Position numbers and translations under genes: made by a program | Notes under the pieces: model-generated | Database searches by the model: none | Told to the model about the DNA's origin: nothing | The model's input: the letters and a program-made list of their open reading frames with translations, nothing else | Part shown: in pieces, positions 4,130-6,026 of the stretch | Numbering within the stretch: position 1 is the first letter of the stretch | How the letters are laid out: each line of letters starts with the position of its first letter | Source: Phycisphaerae bacterium | GTDB lineage: Bacteria; Planctomycetota; Phycisphaerae; JAJVII01 | Direction of reading: 5' to 3' | Assembly: GCA_028706835.1 (NCBI GenBank) | Contig: JAQTVL010000287.1 | Coordinates: forward strand, 1 to 6,026 | DNA: 6,026 nucleotides

Positions 4130-6026
4130 CTACTCATCATCGTTGCTCATCCACCACCAGAGACCCCCTGCTCCCGCCGCGGCAGCTCCACCAGCCGTAA
4201 CCTTGAGTGCTGCTGGACTGCCATACCACAGCCTCCCGGGCAGGCCTGGCCTCTGAAGACCAATTGCCTTCCCGCTCCATGATCCGCCAATCGCGTCGGG
4301 GAACGCTGTGCCCTTCCAGTTCAGGTCGGCGAAGTAGTGTCGCTCATAAAACCGCCCGATGGAGATGCCCTCGGGCTTCATCACGTTGAGAGGGCTTTCG
4401 GAGATGATCTCCGGCAGATCCCAGCGACGGGGAAGGAAATGGTGGCCCCAGCCATCGTAAGGCTGGGTCAGATACTTCGCCTGGCCGGGCGTGAAGCCCT
4501 GCCCGCGGAAGTGCATGTATTCGCCGAACTGCTCGCCGTACGCCGTCCGCAGTTGCGCCCCCCGGCTCAAGACCTGTGCTTCGCCGGACGCATATCCTCT
4601 AACTGGGGCAGATCGGAAGAACGACGCAAAACGGTTCCACGCTTCGAACCCCATCGCCCGGGTATAGTTGACCGCCCCAGCAACTGCCGGAACAGCGGCC
4701 GCATAGATGGGCCTGGCAATCGCCGCGCCACCCCTGGCACCGGCATAGATTTCGATGAGCAGCGCTGTGTACCCGGCGAGTTGTCCGCCGAAGTTCCCCG
4801 CCTGCATCAACGGGTCGCCACTGGCTTCAGCAAAATCCACGGCCTCGTCAGCCTCCCTTTGGAGGACCGGCTCCTTCCCCATGAGTTTCATCGGAAGCCA
4901 TGACGCGATATTCCAGAAAATAGCAACGCCGCCCGCTGCTCGCTGAGCAAGCTGCTTTGATCCGGGGTCATAGTCTTCATCGTCCGCTTCTGCGTACCAG
5001 CGACGCCAAACCCATTGCTCGTACGTCAGTATGTTCTCCGGGCTCTTCATATGACACATCGCCATTCCACGAGCCGCCGTCGCATACTCGCGCTCGTATT
5101 CGGAGCGGAGTTTGGGATCCTCAAGGAGGCTTGTTCGTGACTGGACTTGTGTCTGCGACCGGAATGGGTCCCGCGTATAGATCGTGACCGTACGCGGAAC
5201 CGGGAGAAACGAAACATCGTGAACCCCGTCGTCCAACCCCATTGCGTCAGTCCGGTTGATCGGATTGCTGTTAATCATGTCGCCGAGGTTGTTGCCGTCG
5301 CCGTAGCCGTTGGGGTCGCGGCTGAGGGACACGCCCAGCGGCGGGCGGAAATAGACGTTCCGCACCTGGTTGTTGTCCGTCTCCGGGTCCAGGCGATAGC
5401 CGGAGTTGGCGATCTCGTTGCCGAACGTGTTACTGGCCCGCGACTGCCACTGGCTGGCCGACGTGTCGGCCCCGGCGGCGTCCACCTCGCCGTTCAGCAC
5501 GATCCGCTCGCCGTAGGGCGAATACACGTATCGCTCCACCACCTGCCCGGCCGGGTTCACCAACGCTGTCACGTTCCAGTTCGCGTCCTGGGCGTAATAC
5601 AGCGTCTCGTCGATCACCCCGTCACCGGTCGTGTCGCGCCAGCGGCAGACCAGTGCGTCCACGTAGCGCTGGTCCCACAGATACTGGACATGGGTATCGG
5701 GGGCTGGGGACTGGGGGTCGGAAATGTTCGTCGCCTGCCGCTCCTCCAGCACCTGCCAGTTGTCGTTGTAGTAATAATCCGTCCGGTCGTAGCCGGTGAT
5801 TTCCTCCGGGGCCTCCGCGTTCTCCCGCCGGGCCACGGTCTTCGCCGTCCGATACCCCCGGCCGTCGTACTCATACCCGGCGATCAGCCCGCCGGCGTCG
5901 TGCCCGCCGCCGCTCGTATCATCGGCGTGGGTAGCCACCAAGTGGTTCCATGCGTCAAATGCGTAGTGCCGCGTGCCGTCGAACGTCATGTTCCCCGCCG
6001 CGTCGTACGTCGGCGTGGCCGCCCCC
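4130..6026 (-). CDS. RHS-repeat polymorphic toxin, 5' partial, with GHH-containing C-terminal tip (copy 2)
   Basis: The frame is open from the right edge to a TAG at 4130-4132; the start is outside the window. Residue numbers below count from the Met at 5989. Residues 1-253 are the end of the RHS shell: YD repeats (HYAFDAWNHLV, YEYDGRGYRTAK), a DTTGDGVID loop (5609-5635), VQYLWDQRYVDALV, RYVYSPYGER, PPLGVSLSRDPNGYGDG and the boundary TDAMGLD. Residues 254-619 form a unique tip. It starts with a helical linker, passes through hydrophobic Gly/Ala-rich stretches (near AGYTALLIEIYAGARGGAA and AAAVPAVAGAV) and ends in a ~105-residue domain with GHHFLPRR (G515-H516-H517), SPLNVMKP, FYERHY and GGSWSGKA. 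A GHH followed by Asn and His resembles HNH/Endo VII-type nuclease toxins (the GHH group); this is tentative. The last residues (TAGGAAAAGAGGLWWWM) are hydrophobic. The putative immunity gene follows at once. Confidence 0.9.
   Translation of the reverse strand, partial: GAATPTYDAAGNMTFDGTRHYAFDAWNHLVATHADDTSGGGHDAGGLIAGYEYDGRGYRTAKTVARRENAEAPEEITGYDRTDYYYNDNWQVLEERQATNISDPQSPAPDTHVQYLWDQRYVDALVCRWRDTTGDGVIDETLYYAQDANWNVTALVNPAGQVVERYVYSPYGERIVLNGEVDAAGADTSASQWQSRASNTFGNEIANSGYRLDPETDNNQVRNVYFRPPLGVSLSRDPNGYGDGNNLGDMINSNPINRTDAMGLDDGVHDVSFLPVPRTVTIYTRDPFRSQTQVQSRTSLLEDPKLRSEYEREYATAARGMAMCHMKSPENILTYEQWVWRRWYAEADDEDYDPGSKQLAQRAAGGVAIFWNIASWLPMKLMGKEPVLQREADEAVDFAEASGDPLMQAGNFGGQLAGYTALLIEIYAGARGGAAIARPIYAAAVPAVAGAVNYTRAMGFEAWNRFASFFRSAPVRGYASGEAQVLSRGAQLRTAYGEQFGEYMHFRGQGFTPGQAKYLTQPYDGWGHHFLPRRWDLPEIISESPLNVMKPEGISIGRFYERHYFADLNWKGTAFPDAIGGSWSGKAIGLQRPGLPGRLWYGSPAALKVTAGGAAAAGAGGLWWWMSNDDE
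5231..6026 (-). repeat. RHS core duplication, copy 2 (796 bp, cut by window edge)
   Basis: Gap-free partner of 982-1777. Differences cluster in the YD-repeat part (around the DGTRHY and RGYRTAK motifs) and at the last 15 residues before the tip. The middle, from YLWDQRY through YSPYGER, is identical in protein. The repeat probably continues beyond the right edge, because copy 1 remains RHS-like up to about 2400. Confidence 0.95.

Noticed and set aside
4337..4903. Plus-strand open frame of 188 codons.
   Set aside because: It is antisense to the copy 2 tip, has no recognisable domain, and the opposite strand codes without interruption and is followed by a coupled gene.
1..6026. CRISPR array, tRNA, rRNA or riboswitch.
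   Set aside because: No regularly spaced direct repeats, no cloverleaf-type pattern and no known conserved RNA sequence was seen on either strand.

Overview
The window looks like a piece of a GC-rich bacterial genome, most likely a planctomycete. This is inferred from the style of the RHS proteins (a 'DANWNVTALVNPAGQVVERY' core, 'PPLGVSLSRDPNGYGDGNN' near the core end, DxTGDGxID calcium-type loops) and from the decayed intergenic DNA. No taxonomic marker gene is present, so the phylum call is moderate.

Essentially all convincing coding is on the minus strand and belongs to an RHS-type polymorphic toxin locus. Read right to left: (a) 6026-4130 is the 3' part of an RHS gene whose start lies off the right edge. 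It has a conserved YD-repeat/core section, then a sharp switch at the GLD codons into a unique 366-residue tip that ends in a GHH-containing, possibly HNH/Endo VII-like, domain. (b) 4101-3667 is a small gene directly behind it, overlapping it or 28 bases away depending on the start, and is the best candidate for the cognate immunity protein. (c) 3649-3088 holds two decayed plus-strand fragments: the C-terminal 66 residues of an IS66-type transposase and a 5'-truncated DEDDy 3'-5' exonuclease of RNase D type. (d) 3087-2425 has no credible gene. It contains two copies of a palindrome matching the ParB-binding site parS, exactly 80 bases apart, with a REP-like hairpin between them, and a 14-base tandem repeat close to the next gene. 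(e) 2424-1 is a second, partial RHS reading frame. It begins abruptly after a stop codon with no convincing start, carries about 480 residues of RHS sequence including a 252-residue block about 92% identical to the first copy, and then switches at the same GLD codons to an unrelated tip that runs off the left edge.

The layout is that of a main RHS toxin gene with its immunity gene, followed by an 'orphan' C-terminal module that shares enough core sequence to recombine into the main gene and replace the tip. The insertion-sequence and exonuclease debris between the modules suggests the spacer has been rearranged and is decaying. Function of both tips and of the immunity gene is inferred from context and motifs, not demonstrated.
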